Positions 8,970-21,373 of a DNA stretch of 64,000 bases are shown here, in pieces. Under the pieces are notes generated by a model that was not told the DNA's origin, did no database searches, and was given only the letters and a program-made list of their open reading frames with translations. Source of the stretch: Saccharomyces paradoxus. Lineage: Eukaryota > Ascomycota > Saccharomycetes > Saccharomycetales > Saccharomycetaceae. The stretch covers positions 372,001 through 436,000 of the forward strand of contig NC_047488.1 of NCBI RefSeq assembly GCF_002079055.1, written 5' to 3'. The position numbers and the translations under genes were made by a program. The first letter of the stretch is position 1. Every line of letters starts with the position of its first letter.

Positions 8970-10357
8970 CTGGGTGGTTATTTGAAAGCTTTATTTTTTT
9001 GTTTTTCGAGCAATATCGAGGATTCATGTGACTTGACACTGAAAATGCATCTGAGCTATCATGATGTGATAATTATTTATATGCAAAAATTTAGGCCAGG
9101 TAATATACAAGAGGTAAACGATTTAGAGAGGGTGTAAGATTTGCCTGTTAGCGACATAGGGGCTACTGCACGGTGTAGCATGTAATAGCCAGATGTGATT
9201 CCCCTAAATTCAGGCCCTTCTCCAAGGAGAATGCAACGATAGGCCGTTCGTTTGACATTGAAACTTTTCTCAACGACGATGATGTCTCGCAACATAAGAA
9301 AACATGAGATCAGAAAAGTGCTGCCAAACGCAAGAAGCCACTTATCAATTGCCACGGCTGCGCGTTTTTCTGGGACGTGCTGACAAACGAGAAAAGATGG
9401 CTTTGTAGTCAGTTTAAGGCCCTGTGTACTTTTTTCCTACAAGAAATTTCTCTTTTGGCCTGGGGTCTTTAAACGGACGGGTGCCCTGAGAGTACTTTCG
9501 CATAATCCAGGGATGGCTTTTTCACAGTCGTTTAACATTCGTTTATAAAGTACCGACAAGAAATGCCAAATCCCGGTAAAAGAGAAAAAAAAAGGCAGAC
9601 CAACGTTGGAGCAGTCCATGCCAGCTGTCCTTGGGCAGATAGTTTTACGTCTGGCTTGAAAGGTTATACTCTCCTTTTTTTCTTGGCTTTGGGAATAAGA
9701 TCGTTTTGTTGTTTTGTATGCAGAGCTGGCGGCTCTGCAGGGATTTATCATCTTGAGTACCATTTTTCTTGAAGCATCTTTTGTTGAAAGGACTTGTATG
9801 ACATCATAGTGGAAATTTTTTCAGCTCGTGAAAATTAAGAAGGCCTACGATTTTAGACGTTGTGATTAGGCATCTTTTCAAGCTCAAGGGTTACTTGATC
9901 TTATGCTGGTTGTAGGCCAGCCGGTGTAGCCACGTGTTAAATCTTCAATTTTTTTTTTTTTTCAAAAGAGGGTCTGGTCCCGTCTATTTTATTTCATGCA
10001 TATTCTTTTTCAAGGAGGCTCTTCGCTACGCCTTGGCATAATAACATGTTTGGTAGGGTCCATTTTTTTAGCGCTGGCGATGCCCATATTTGGCTCGTTT
10101 GGTCGTTCCTTCGAAACATAACTCTTCGTAAATTCAAAATAAAAAAAGATTGGTTTTGAGCAACGAGCAGTTGGTGCAATTGTCAAAAGAGGAAACGTCT
10201 CCTATGGATTGCGAAGAAGTACTACTCTCGATAAAGAAAGCGTTTTAAAAATTTGATAAATTGATTATATTATTGAAGAAAAATTCGAACTAAGAAATAC
10301 ATAAAGAAAGGAATAATGAAGGTAATTTTTGAAGTATTTGTCTCAAAAGGAAAGCTT
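8970..10357. promoter_or_regulatory. Long NRG2 upstream region / TIP1 3' region
   Basis: About 1.4 kb without a recognised gene. A STRE-like CCCCT occurs at 9201-9205. A 108-codon ATG-started minus-strand frame (9437-9763) lies here without recognisable similarity and overlaps a plus-strand frame; I do not call it a gene. The length fits a heavily regulated promoter of a repressor. Confidence 0.4.
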
Positions 10358-10978
10358 TTATAACAATAAAGCAGCTGCACCTGCAACAACAGCACCGAAA
10401 GAGGCAGCGCCTGCATTGACTCTTTGACCAGCATTGGAAGCAGTTTCAACTGTAGAAGTGCTGACAGAAGAAGTGGTTGGAGCGGCAGAAGAAGAAACGG
10501 CCTTAGAAGAGGATGGAGCAGCAGAGGAAGATGGAGCAGCGGAAGAGGATGGAGCAGCAGAGGAAGATGGAGCAGCGGAAGAGGATGGAGCAGCAGAGGA
10601 AGATGGAGTAGCGGAAGAAGATGGAGCAGCGGAAGAAGCTGGAGAAACAGAGGCAAGAGCAGCAGCGATTTCAGAACTCAATCTTGTGGTGTACCATGGC
10701 AATTTAACAATGGTCTTGGTAATGGCATCGAAGTCTAATTCACTGAATAAGGTAGTGTAAGCGTCATCGGTGTAAGTCATGACTTGTTGGTAGACACTCA
10801 AGACATCAGATGGGATTTGAAATCCACTGTTACCGGTTTCTAGACCCAAGTAGTCAGAAAGATGAGAGTTAATGTCACCGATAATAGCTTGCAATTCAGC
10901 AGTTTGGGCGGCGGTGGTGTCAGCGGCAGCCAAAGAAGCAATAGCGCTTAAAACGAAGGCAATCTTGGAAACAGACAT
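10358..10978 (-). CDS. TIP1: Cell-wall mannoprotein of the Srp1p/Tip1p family, GPI-anchored
   Basis: A 206-residue secreted wall protein (S. cerevisiae Tip1 is 210 aa; known as cold- and heat-shock-induced). An N-terminal signal peptide (MSVSKIAFVLSAIASLAAA) leads into the conserved PAU/SRP1-type domain (about 20-115, ELQAIIGDINSHLSDYLGL). A Ser/Ala/Pro region of AAPSSS hexapeptides (about 120-170) is the O-mannosylated stalk, and the protein ends in a GPI signal: AASFGAVVAGAAALLL. The stalk DNA is a regular tandem repeat (separate entry). The antisense frame over the repeat (10434-10760) is an artefact of the repeat. Confidence 0.96.
   Translation of the reverse strand: MSVSKIAFVLSAIASLAAADTTAAQTAELQAIIGDINSHLSDYLGLETGNSGFQIPSDVLSVYQQVMTYTDDAYTTLFSELDFDAITKTIVKLPWYTTRLSSEIAAALASVSPASSAAPSSSATPSSSAAPSSSAAPSSSAAPSSSAAPSSSAAPSSSKAVSSSAAPTTSSVSTSTVETASNAGQRVNAGAASFGAVVAGAAALLL
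10516..10605. repeat. 36-bp higher-order tandem repeat inside TIP1
   Basis: Two variants of an 18-bp unit alternate exactly. Type A contains GCAGAGGAAGATG and type B contains GCGGAAGAGGATG, each preceded by GAGCA. The order is A-B-A-B-A over 10516-10605, followed by a more diverged B-like unit. Each 18-mer encodes one AAPSSS hexapeptide on the minus strand. Confidence 0.9.
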
Positions 10979-12093
10979 TTTATTTTTATTTAGCGGAGGG
11001 GATATAGTTATGCAATAGCAAATTATTGTTACTGATTACCCTTATAACGCCAGTCTGACCAAAGTTAAACAAGCGAGAACAATTGACATCTAAAAGAGGG
11101 CGGTCAATCCACTATTTATACCAAATGGTGAATGTAGCAACGCAGTACCTTGAAAAGGTTGGAGACATATTCACCCTTACAGAAGACTTTTTTTTTCATT
11201 GGAAACAGCTCGAAAAATTGGAGAGAAAAAGATGTTTTTAGAAAAATAAGACACATTTGTCGGAACAATCAATTATTTCCACCACAATTTCTTGGAAGAA
11301 AAGGGTCAAATTCCTGCAATAAACTACGGTAGGACTCAAAACCATAGGTACATTCTTCAACGGAAGAGAGTCGGAAAATCGGAAAAGGGACCATCCGAAG
11401 ACATTGGTCCTCATAATTAAAGTTATAGTCTAAAAAAGACCATAATCAGATCGTCTGATGCTCTTTTTGGGAATAAGAATTACCCAATAAGGTCATTACT
11501 CCAATTTGTTGGGTTCCATTGTGTTGAGTATCGGTTGCTTGGGTTTTGAAAATCTTGCTGCTGTCCGGCTGTGTGTGTGCGCCGCAAGTGCCGAGAAAGT
11601 AATTATTGAAATGGATTCCAAGCCAAGACAATAAATTCGCTATATTCATGACTATTTCATATGGTCCTAGTCAAAATACCAAGAAGAAAGGGCTTTTTCT
11701 TTTTTCTTTACCTGGCCATTCCAAGGTGAAATTCCTTTTCATTACCCAAAGAGGTAATACTGTTTAGGCGCGGGTTTGACAGGCGCTGAGAGGGATAGGC
11801 AAGGATAGGAACGGTTTCCAAAGCCATAGAATTTACTCCCTCACCTTTCTGTTGCAGGCATGAGGGTAAAGCGAAATTTAAAACAATAACGGTATTGTGC
11901 GGGTGTGTATGCTACGGGTCATTAATGAATGTATGTAAATATAAAATTACAAAAACGAATTAGTTCATTAGGGGAGGGCGGTAACAAATGCGCGGTGCAA
12001 AGTATTATCAGCTCAGCGCGCAAAGGGACGTGCCATGATCTCATCAAACGGACTCAAGTGGAAAGTGTCCGGACTTGAATGGTATAGTTAAGT
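10979..12093. promoter_or_regulatory. TIP1 promoter and BAP2 3' region
   Basis: This 1.1-kb gap contains a Rox1-type match on the minus strand (11077-11086, reverse complement TCAATTGTTC), about 100 bp upstream of the TIP1 start, and an AGGGG (STRE) near 11970. A 67-codon ATG-started minus-strand frame (11446-11649) is unremarkable. No repeat or RNA gene was recognised. Confidence 0.4.
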
Positions 12094-14781
<2,688 letters not shown>

Positions 14782-16650
14782 TTAACACCAGAAGTTTACC
14801 ATTTTCTTGAAAAACATTCTTGAACGCGAGCTGTTTGGATTTACCGACGATTCTGAATTTTCATACTCTTTAAGCTCGTCATCGTCGTCGACTTTATTAA
14901 TCTCTGTGAGCCTTGATGGGACAAATATGTTTCTATGTGAGTTTAAATCGATTTTTTCGGCTGGAATCCAAAAGCTCCACGATTTGGAGTATATCTTGTG
15001 GCCAAAATAGGCAAACAAAACGATGGGCATCGCCAAATAATTTTGAAAAAATACTTTGGCATTCAATTTTCCGTGTTCATTAACTGGTGCGATGGCTACC
15101 CAGAATTGGCAAACTAGGAAGAATACTGCAATTAGAACTGCAAGCCATGAACCCCAATAGCCAGTTTGTGCCTTGTATCCAACTTCCTTCATGGAACGGC
15201 CTTGCTTTGCCATGGCATCTCTAAATCTAATATGTGACAGAGACATTGACATCCAGATAAACAATTGGGAAAGACTAGAAATGGCCAATAGCCAAGTGAA
15301 AACCTGTTCTTCAGCGTCGCTAGTAGCCACAAACCCAATGCACCCGAAGGCAACTGAAACAAAAAAACAAAGCAACGGCCGTCCGCTTCTATCAACATAT
15401 GCTAAACATTTAGGTAAGACGCCTTGTTCTGCTAATGACAATAACAATCTTGGTCCAGAATATAACGAAGAGTTAGCAACAGAAATGACAGAAATCAAAA
15501 TAACAGCATTTATAAAGTGAGGCACGACTTTAACACCATGTGATGCAACAGCAATGACAAATGGGGATGCATGGGATCCAGAGGAGTCACTAGAGCCTAA
15601 TAATTCGTCACTGTTGTATGGAACAAGAAAGCAAACTAAAATGGTGGTTAGCATGTAAATCAGTACAATACGGTATACAACTTTTTTACAGGCATTTGGA
15701 ATAGATTTCGTTGGATTTTCTTGCTCGGCGGCAGATAGAAGTAGAACTTCAATACCACCATAGCTGAACGCAGCATAACAGAAAACGGTACATACGCCTT
15801 TAAAACCATGGGCAAATGGACCAGGATTATGCCAGTATTCAGTACCAATGTACCTTCTATCACCCGCACCACCACAATTGATGATAATGGCCAGAATTAC
15901 AAATCCGATTACCATCAATATTTTACAGGTATTGAAAATGAATTCGGCTTCAGCGTAGCCTCTGGACCCAAAGAGGTTGATGATAATTACAAAAACAAAA
16001 ACAACAGCAACAAAGATGTCTGCATTTACGCTCGTCCAGTATTTGACTGTCATCGCCGCTGTGACCAATTGTAAGGGCAGAACAGTTAGCCATTGAATGG
16101 TGTAAACCACAGAAACTGCAAACCCTAACGAAGGGTCGACCAAAATAGAAGGATATCTAGTATAATTACCGGTTAATCCTGCATAACAGAGACCTAACTC
16201 ACCGGCCGCTTGGATGATACAATAAAGCATGATCGACGCTATACCGTAACCAAGGACCAATCCGGCAGGGCCAGCTGTACCCAGAACCTGACCATTGCCG
16301 ACCAGTAACCCAGTACCTATACCGGTACCGAGGCTGATCATGACCAAGTGACGTGATTTGATTGACTTAGTTAAGTTGTTTTTTTCTTGGGACTCTAGTT
16401 CGGAATTCGGGTTTGGTGGCAGCTGTCTTTTGAAAGAGTCAAAGATTTTTTTGCATTTGCTCTGTAGTTTGGATTTACTATCTGTCCTTCGAGCCTTGAC
16501 TGGTTGTTCAGATGCCTCATCTTGCTTTTCTGTTATTGTAAAGTCTCTCTTTTGTTTTTCACTGAGTCTTCTTTCATGCAAACTATGTGAACATGGTGCT
16601 AGACTAGCCTCGTCAACAAGAAAACTGTCACCATCGTTCCTTGACACCAT
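14782..16650 (-). CDS. TAT1: Tyrosine/valine amino-acid permease Tat1
   Basis: A 622-residue YAT-family permease (S. cerevisiae Tat1 is 619 aa) for tyrosine, with lower affinity for tryptophan, valine, leucine, isoleucine and threonine. It resembles the neighbouring BAP2 throughout: [17 protein letters not shown] opens the first helix, [19 protein letters not shown] lies in the middle and the C-terminus again ends NFWC. The N-terminal tail (about 105 residues) is rich in Lys, Glu and Ser. The head-to-tail BAP2/TAT1 pair arose by tandem duplication. TAT1 lies 858 bp upstream of BAP2, in the same direction. Confidence 0.94.
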   Translation of the reverse strand: MVSRNDGDSFLVDEASLAPCSHSLHERRLSEKQKRDFTITEKQDEASEQPVKARRTDSKSKLQSKCKKIFDSFKRQLPPNPNSELESQEKNNLTKSIKSRHLVMISLGTGIGTGLLVGNGQVLGTAGPAGLVLGYGIASIMLYCIIQAAGELGLCYAGLTGNYTRYPSILVDPSLGFAVSVVYTIQWLTVLPLQLVTAAMTVKYWTSVNADIFVAVVFVFVIIINLFGSRGYAEAEFIFNTCKILMVIGFVILAIIINCGGAGDRRYIGTEYWHNPGPFAHGFKGVCTVFCYAAFSYGGIEVLLLSAAEQENPTKSIPNACKKVVYRIVLIYMLTTILVCFLVPYNSDELLGSSDSSGSHASPFVIAVASHGVKVVPHFINAVILISVISVANSSLYSGPRLLLSLAEQGVLPKCLAYVDRSGRPLLCFFVSVAFGCIGFVATSDAEEQVFTWLLAISSLSQLFIWMSMSLSHIRFRDAMAKQGRSMKEVGYKAQTGYWGSWLAVLIAVFFLVCQFWVAIAPVNEHGKLNAKVFFQNYLAMPIVLFAYFGHKIYSKSWSFWIPAEKIDLNSHRNIFVPSRLTEINKVDDDDELKEYENSESSVNPNSSRSRMFFKKMVNFWC

Positions 16651-17398
16651 TTTATCGAAAATTTTTTATTAAATAGTTACAGTAACAAAGAGCACTATAT
16701 GATACACTTGGCTGTATGTATTAATTTCAAACTATTTTATTGTTTGCCCTTTTTTTTACGGGCAGAGATAAGGCAGAAGAGATGCCACAAAACAGGAAGA
16801 TGTTACAATACTACATCTTATATACTTTTTACTCCAATATGGATTGCCAAAACAAGTGAAATGAGGTAAACCATCCGAAAAATTTAAATGTTCTGACACT
16901 GCCAAATCGAATAATAACCTGGAGGTTTCCTTTTCTTTTTTTCTATCAGAATGCAGTTTTTTGAAAAAATGCCTTGTCAAGTTAGTGTGCGGTTTACTGG
17001 AAGGGCCCTAACCTCATCGGATTGCCGGTTCTGACTGACCTTTTTGCATTTTTTGGCCGTCCCGGCGCGGGGAGCGAGACGACACCAAATAGCCGTGCGG
17101 CAATAAGCCTCGTGCAAATGTCTCTGAGACATGTGTCACATTATCGTTCACGCCAGGTTTAATGCCGTAATGGATTGTGCATACGTTATGCAATTATGAG
17201 GCCATGAAATGTGAATGTTTGTTTATATGGGTAGTAATTGTAAGCGATTTACTTCCCGTGTCACCAGTAGTTATTTAGTCGGTGAGTTGAATTGTTTACG
17301 TTTTGTGAACCAATTCTGAGAACTTCAAGTATCTAAAAAGTTATCTTCATAAGGCTTCAAAAATTGTAAAAATATTACCATCTTACGTAAAAGTGTAC
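16651..17398 (-). promoter_or_regulatory. TAT1 promoter
   Basis: This 748-bp gap between ALG14 and TAT1 has a GC-rich stretch around 17010-17110 with CCCGGCGCGGGG and the box pair GCCGTGCGGC (17092-17101), which resembles paired CGGC elements used by the amino-acid-sensing factors Stp1/Stp2. No gene is visible. Confidence 0.5.
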
Positions 17399-18112
17399 TT
17401 AAACAAGGATACCGAACCATTTGGATCTCGGTAAACAATTATCTCTTAATTCTTGCCACTGGACAATGAATTCATCCACTACCCAATATAATATTTTCCC
17501 CGTCAGACTAGGAGTATTGATCCTTGCTAACGATTCCACGTAGACTATATGGGAGGAACCCAAGAGGGGCACAACCAGTTCTATGATCTTTAACCAAAAG
17601 GATATTATACAGCATGTTCCGGGCCCATTTAACAAGAAGAGGTGAGGGGAACCACACATGGCAAATCTGATTCTAACCACGTGCACAAAAGATTGCACCA
17701 ACGTTCCTACGATGGTCTTTACACTTTGTAGAAAAGTTGCTTTAACTTCCCTAGCTTTCATGAATCCAGAGTACTGCACTTTGCAACGACTGAATTTTTT
17801 TATAAAGCTGGCGAATCTTTGCCTGGAAGCCTCATCAGAGTAACCCAAGTATACGATCGACTCATTTAACAAAAGATCCTTATAATTTTCTAGAAGACGA
17901 ATCATTTCACCAGTATGGCCCCCCGATCCTAAAAATACAAAGATCCTGAGTGGTTTCTTTGACGGTTTCTGTATCCTCAGTATGCTAGCCTCATCTTTCG
18001 TATCCTTCTTTAAACTTGTTTGGGTGTGGAAAAAAGGCAGAATCGTTACCAACCTAATGACATACGCAGTCATTACAATGAGCACCAATGACGCCAAGTA
18101 GGCCGTGTTCAT
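17399..18112 (-). CDS. ALG14: Membrane anchor subunit of UDP-GlcNAc transferase, Alg14
   Basis: A 237-residue ER membrane protein that holds Alg13 at the cytosolic face; together they add the second GlcNAc to the dolichol-linked N-glycan precursor. I choose the ATG at 18112 (MNTAYLASL) because it gives the exact family length; the frame is open 30 bases further upstream but only from a GTG. A single N-terminal transmembrane helix (about 1-22) is followed by a Rossmann-like fold with VFLGSGGHTGEMIRLL and LFLLNGPGTCC. The C-terminal PRSKWFGILV, needed for binding Alg13, is intact. It is divergent from YBR071W. Confidence 0.96.
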   Translation of the reverse strand: MNTAYLASLVLIVMTAYVIRLVTILPFFHTQTSLKKDTKDEASILRIQKPSKKPLRIFVFLGSGGHTGEMIRLLENYKDLLLNESIVYLGYSDEASRQRFASFIKKFSRCKVQYSGFMKAREVKATFLQSVKTIVGTLVQSFVHVVRIRFAMCGSPHLFLLNGPGTCCIISFWLKIIELVVPLLGSSHIVYVESLARINTPSLTGKILYWVVDEFIVQWQELRDNCLPRSKWFGILV

Positions 18113-18583
18113 AATGTACAAGTCCCTACTTTCGCCTTTCACAGTATACTAAACCACCGAGTACAGTTATTGCGGGTCCTCGTAGGTGAAATATTGAGAT
18201 GGCTTCGTTAAGAACATGTTTGCTTCTGAATAGAACACGTAAAAAAAGAAACACGAAATTACGACAAACTTTCGCGTAGGGATAGAATTACTTCATGCGC
18301 GTAATTAAAAAAAAAAGCACAGCAAAGTAATTTGGAGCAATAGGAGAAAATAACCTGTAAAGGAAGTATTCGGATTCACTAGTGCGGATATTAATAGAAT
18401 TCATAATTTCGCGCTTGGCTGCTTATTCTGTTCTTTGAGTATTTGTCAGATTGTTATAAAGAAGCCTCAATATTCGCTTAGTTTATTGTTAAAGAGGGCG
18501 CAAGCACGGCACGAGAAATATACGACGATAAAGAATACTACCACTATATATTGCAACGACACAATAATACAAAAAAATTGAAA
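18113..18583. promoter_or_regulatory. Divergent ALG14/YBR071W promoter with SCB/MCB-like boxes
   Basis: The SBF box CACGAAA lies at 18252-18258, with TTTCGCG at 18270-18276 and again at 18407-18413. Such boxes predict G1/S expression of one or both flanking genes. Confidence 0.6.
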
Positions 18584-19216
18584 ATGCTAAGACGCTCTAA
18601 GAATTCCAGCACGAACGCAGATACCAAAAAAAGACAGTCCATGCACTTAGGATCCAAAAGTTCGTTGATCTCGCTGTCAAGCGAATTTAGTCATGGTCAC
18701 TCCAAGACGAAGCAGAAAAAGGAGGAGAGCATACCTCCTTCTTCATTCCTATCCGTTACGCATAAAAAAAAGACATCTACTCAGTCAAAGCTAAAAAGGA
18801 GCAGTTTGTTACTTGATGAAACACTGCTCAAAGACTACCACTCAGCCATGAGACACATGCAGACAAATGCTGCGAAGGAAGAAAAGCTGCGGATGGCTTC
18901 ATCTCCAACACAGTCAACGAGGAGCGAATCAGACGCCAGTCTTTCCTCTAGTAAGAGCTCGATCTCTTCTATCTTCTCTCAGGATAAGGACTACTCGATT
19001 CACGATTTGTTGTACGAAGATATTGAAGAGATGGACAAAACAACAGATGCTTTCAAAGTAAATAACACAATAGCAATCGATGATTCTAAAGCTCTCTTTG
19101 TATTCTGTTCAAACGAGTCCCCTTCAAAGGCGGCGTCTATTGAAACACTGCACGAACTAAATTTGGACACTCTAGATATGGGTTCCAGTAGAAGGACATC
19201 GTTGGACTTTTTTTGA
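18584..19216 (+). CDS. Ser-rich protein of unknown function (YBR071W orthologue)
   Basis: A 210-residue hydrophilic protein matching S. cerevisiae YBR071W (about 211 aa). I choose the ATG at 18584 (MLRRSKNSSTN); the frame continues 33 bases upstream but begins with TTG there. It is rich in Ser (clusters SSSKSSISSIFSQ) and Lys, with no membrane segment or recognised fold. A central conserved block (LLLDETLLKDYHSAMRHMQ) is probably helical, and the C-terminus SSRRTSLDFF carries an RRxS kinase site. Function unknown. The SCB/MCB-like upstream boxes suggest cell-cycle-regulated expression. Confidence 0.88.
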   Translation: MLRRSKNSSTNADTKKRQSMHLGSKSSLISLSSEFSHGHSKTKQKKEESIPPSSFLSVTHKKKTSTQSKLKRSSLLLDETLLKDYHSAMRHMQTNAAKEEKLRMASSPTQSTRSESDASLSSSKSSISSIFSQDKDYSIHDLLYEDIEEMDKTTDAFKVNNTIAIDDSKALFVFCSNESPSKAASIETLHELNLDTLDMGSSRRTSLDFF

Positions 19217-20188
19217 TATAACTAACAACAAGACACTTTATTATTAATGTTGGGCAACTCATTAATCAGGAGTCGCTGAAACGGCTCTACTAGTCCCAAT
19301 CTCACCTTGTTTTTCATTTTTTTAAATTTTTTCTAGAACCTTCTTTACGTGATTCTCGTTCGGGATCCGTCAACAGAATGTTTTCAGTCTCCGTTTCAAT
19401 ATTCTGCGCACATCGATCATTTTCTTACTACATACACTAACATTATTCCTAGTTTAATTTAATTGAATTTTTAACTTTTTCTTTTCTTCTTTTTCATTTG
19501 GCAGTTTAACTCCTTGAAAACAAGACTGTATGGGACTCTCATGAGCATCAGGGGGACCCCAAAAAAATAACGCGGCCACCTTGTATAACCACTGAACCTG
19601 TTGATTACAGTAAGCCACAATTCCCTTACCTTATTCTTGGCAATGTGGCACAAAATAATCTGGTGTATGTGTCTTCATTTGGTAATCACTGGAATGTTAC
19701 TGGGGCAGGAGCAAATCCGTATGTACCCCTAAAGGACCTTGCCTGTCAAGGTGCATTGTTGGATCGGAGTAGTAACCGTCTTTGCATAAGTATTCACAGC
19801 CAACGAATGCGCTTTCTCAAGAACTACAATTGCTTGTTTTCTAGAAGGATCGATGAATTATTCCCTCCCCCTTGTGTGTTCAAAAGTATAGGGTGCTCCT
19901 AACAGTAAGGTATTCACATTTAGCGTGCTCGCAACACAAAATAGGAAATGTGCGAGTTTTAGATGTCCTTGCGGATCTATGCACGTTCTTAAGTGGCATT
20001 TCAGAACAAGAACTACTCTTCCTCCCTTATTCTAAACATATAAATAGGCCATTTATCAGACAGAGATCCGATTCAAATCATTTTCCTTTCCTACTTTCCT
20101 CTCGTGCTAATAATACCACCGATAAAGATATTCCAAATCTTAATAACAGGTATAAAAAAAAGCAAACAAACTAACAGAACAACCAAAC
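19217..20188 (+). promoter_or_regulatory. HSP26 promoter (HSE, STRE, TATA)
   Basis: Within this 972-bp region there are STRE cores AGGGG (19550-19554) and CCCCT (19726-19730), a heat-shock element core TTCTAGAA (19839-19846) and the TATA box TATAAATA (20039-20046), 143 bp before the ATG. This is the architecture expected of a strongly stress-induced gene under Hsf1 and Msn2/4. Confidence 0.75.
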
Positions 20189-20833
20189 ATGTCATTTAAC
20201 AGTCCATTTTTTGATTTCTTTGACAACATCAACAGCGAAGTTGATGCTTTTAACAGATTGCTAGGTGAGGGCGGCTTGAGAGGTTACGCACCAAGACGTC
20301 AAGTAGCAAACGCCCCTGCCAAGGATTCTACTGGTAAGGAAGTTGCTAGACCAAATAATTATGCTGGCGCTCTTTACGATCCTAGAGATGAAGCCTTAGA
20401 TGATTGGTTTGACAACGACTTGTCCTTGTTCCCATCCGGATTTGGTTTCTCTAGAAATGTCGCAGTTCCAGTTGATATTTTGGACCATGACAAGAACTAC
20501 GAGTTGAAGGTGGTGGTTCCTGGTGTCAAAAGCAAGAAGGATATTGATATTGAATACCATCAAAACAAGAACCAAATTTTGGTTTCCGGTGAAATCCCAT
20601 CTACCTTGAACGAAGAGAGTAAAGATAAAGTTAAGGTTAAGGAGAGCAGCTCCGGTAAGTTCAAGAGAGTTATCACTTTACCAGACTATCCAGGTGTGGA
20701 TGCAGACAACATCAAAGCGGACTACGCAAGCGGTGTTTTGACTTTAACAGTGCCAAAGTTGAAGCCTCAGAAGGATGGTAAGAACCACGTTAAGAAGATT
20801 GAAGTTTCTTCTCAAGAATCATGGGGTAATTGA
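20189..20833 (+). CDS. HSP26: Small heat-shock protein Hsp26
   Basis: A 214-residue small heat-shock protein, the same length as yeast Hsp26, a temperature-activated chaperone forming 24-mers in the cytosol and sequestering unfolding proteins. The N-terminal MSFNSPFFDFFDNIN is the Phe-rich substrate-binding arm. The alpha-crystallin domain spans about 90-195 (VPVDILDHDKNYELKVVVPG to GVLTLTVPKLKP), and the C-terminal tail contains the IEV type I/V-x-I/V motif (VKKIEVSSQ) that links dimers. Its codon choice looks biased to preferred codons, as for a highly expressed gene. Confidence 0.97.
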   Translation: MSFNSPFFDFFDNINSEVDAFNRLLGEGGLRGYAPRRQVANAPAKDSTGKEVARPNNYAGALYDPRDEALDDWFDNDLSLFPSGFGFSRNVAVPVDILDHDKNYELKVVVPGVKSKKDIDIEYHQNKNQILVSGEIPSTLNEESKDKVKVKESSSGKFKRVITLPDYPGVDADNIKADYASGVLTLTVPKLKPQKDGKNHVKKIEVSSQESWGN

Positions 20834-21373
20834 AGTGACCTGGCTCTACAATACTATTCCTCTTTTCAGGCCCTCGTGGCTTGCCTGTAAACTTGCAACA
20901 TGTGATCATGATAGGTGAACAGGTTTACCTTTGGAAGTTAGTTAAGATATATATGAGTTGATGAATAAATAGTTATAAAAGCTTGCTTTAGCTTTCGACA
21001 TGTGATTGTTATTTTTAGCTCGGCCCTCTCTTGACTGAGGAATTTAATCCCGTGCTTACCACTGTTAGACTCTTTTTCTACGCGCTCACGAGAGATATTT
21101 CTATGGGAGCGGTGGCTTGTATATGGGTGGTTTACCTAGTTCTGCTTCTGGGAATGGCGTTTTTACTCGAAGATCGCGTTGATATATGCATCAAAGAAAA
21201 AGAAAAAAGAAAACGCGAAGTTAAAAAACTACTATAAATAAACGATTAGAATCGAGTTTTCATATTAAAATGGCGGTAATATGCGTTAGGCTTCGGCGAA
21301 GAAAGAACACACTACAATAGGTAAGAAATAGCTGCTAATATATTGAACGGTATTTGATCCCGGTGCTACTCAA
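20834..21373. promoter_or_regulatory. HSP26-RDH54 intergenic region with two short upstream ORFs
   Basis: This 540-bp region holds a 44-codon plus-strand ORF (21103-21237) with one hydrophobic helix and a basic tail, and a 16-codon ORF (21270-21320) ending 53 bp before the RDH54 ATG. Both are discussed in findings. No TATA box is obvious. Confidence 0.5.

Noticed and set aside
9437-9763. 108-codon minus-strand ORF in the NRG2-TIP1 gap
   Set aside because: ATG-started but no recognisable similarity, mixed composition and an overlapping plus-strand frame; not distinguishable from chance.
10434-10760. Antisense frames across TIP1 with Glu/Asp/Gly/Ala or Arg/Ser/Gly/Trp repeats
   Set aside because: They mirror the TIP1 Ser/Ala tandem repeat in other frames; repeats with a length divisible by three keep all frames open.
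20834-21269. Equivalent of the short minus-strand ORF that I recall from S. cerevisiae between HSP26 and RDH54 (YBR072C-A)
   Set aside because: The longest minus-strand ATG frame that I could read there is about 19 codons, so it is not supported in this species.
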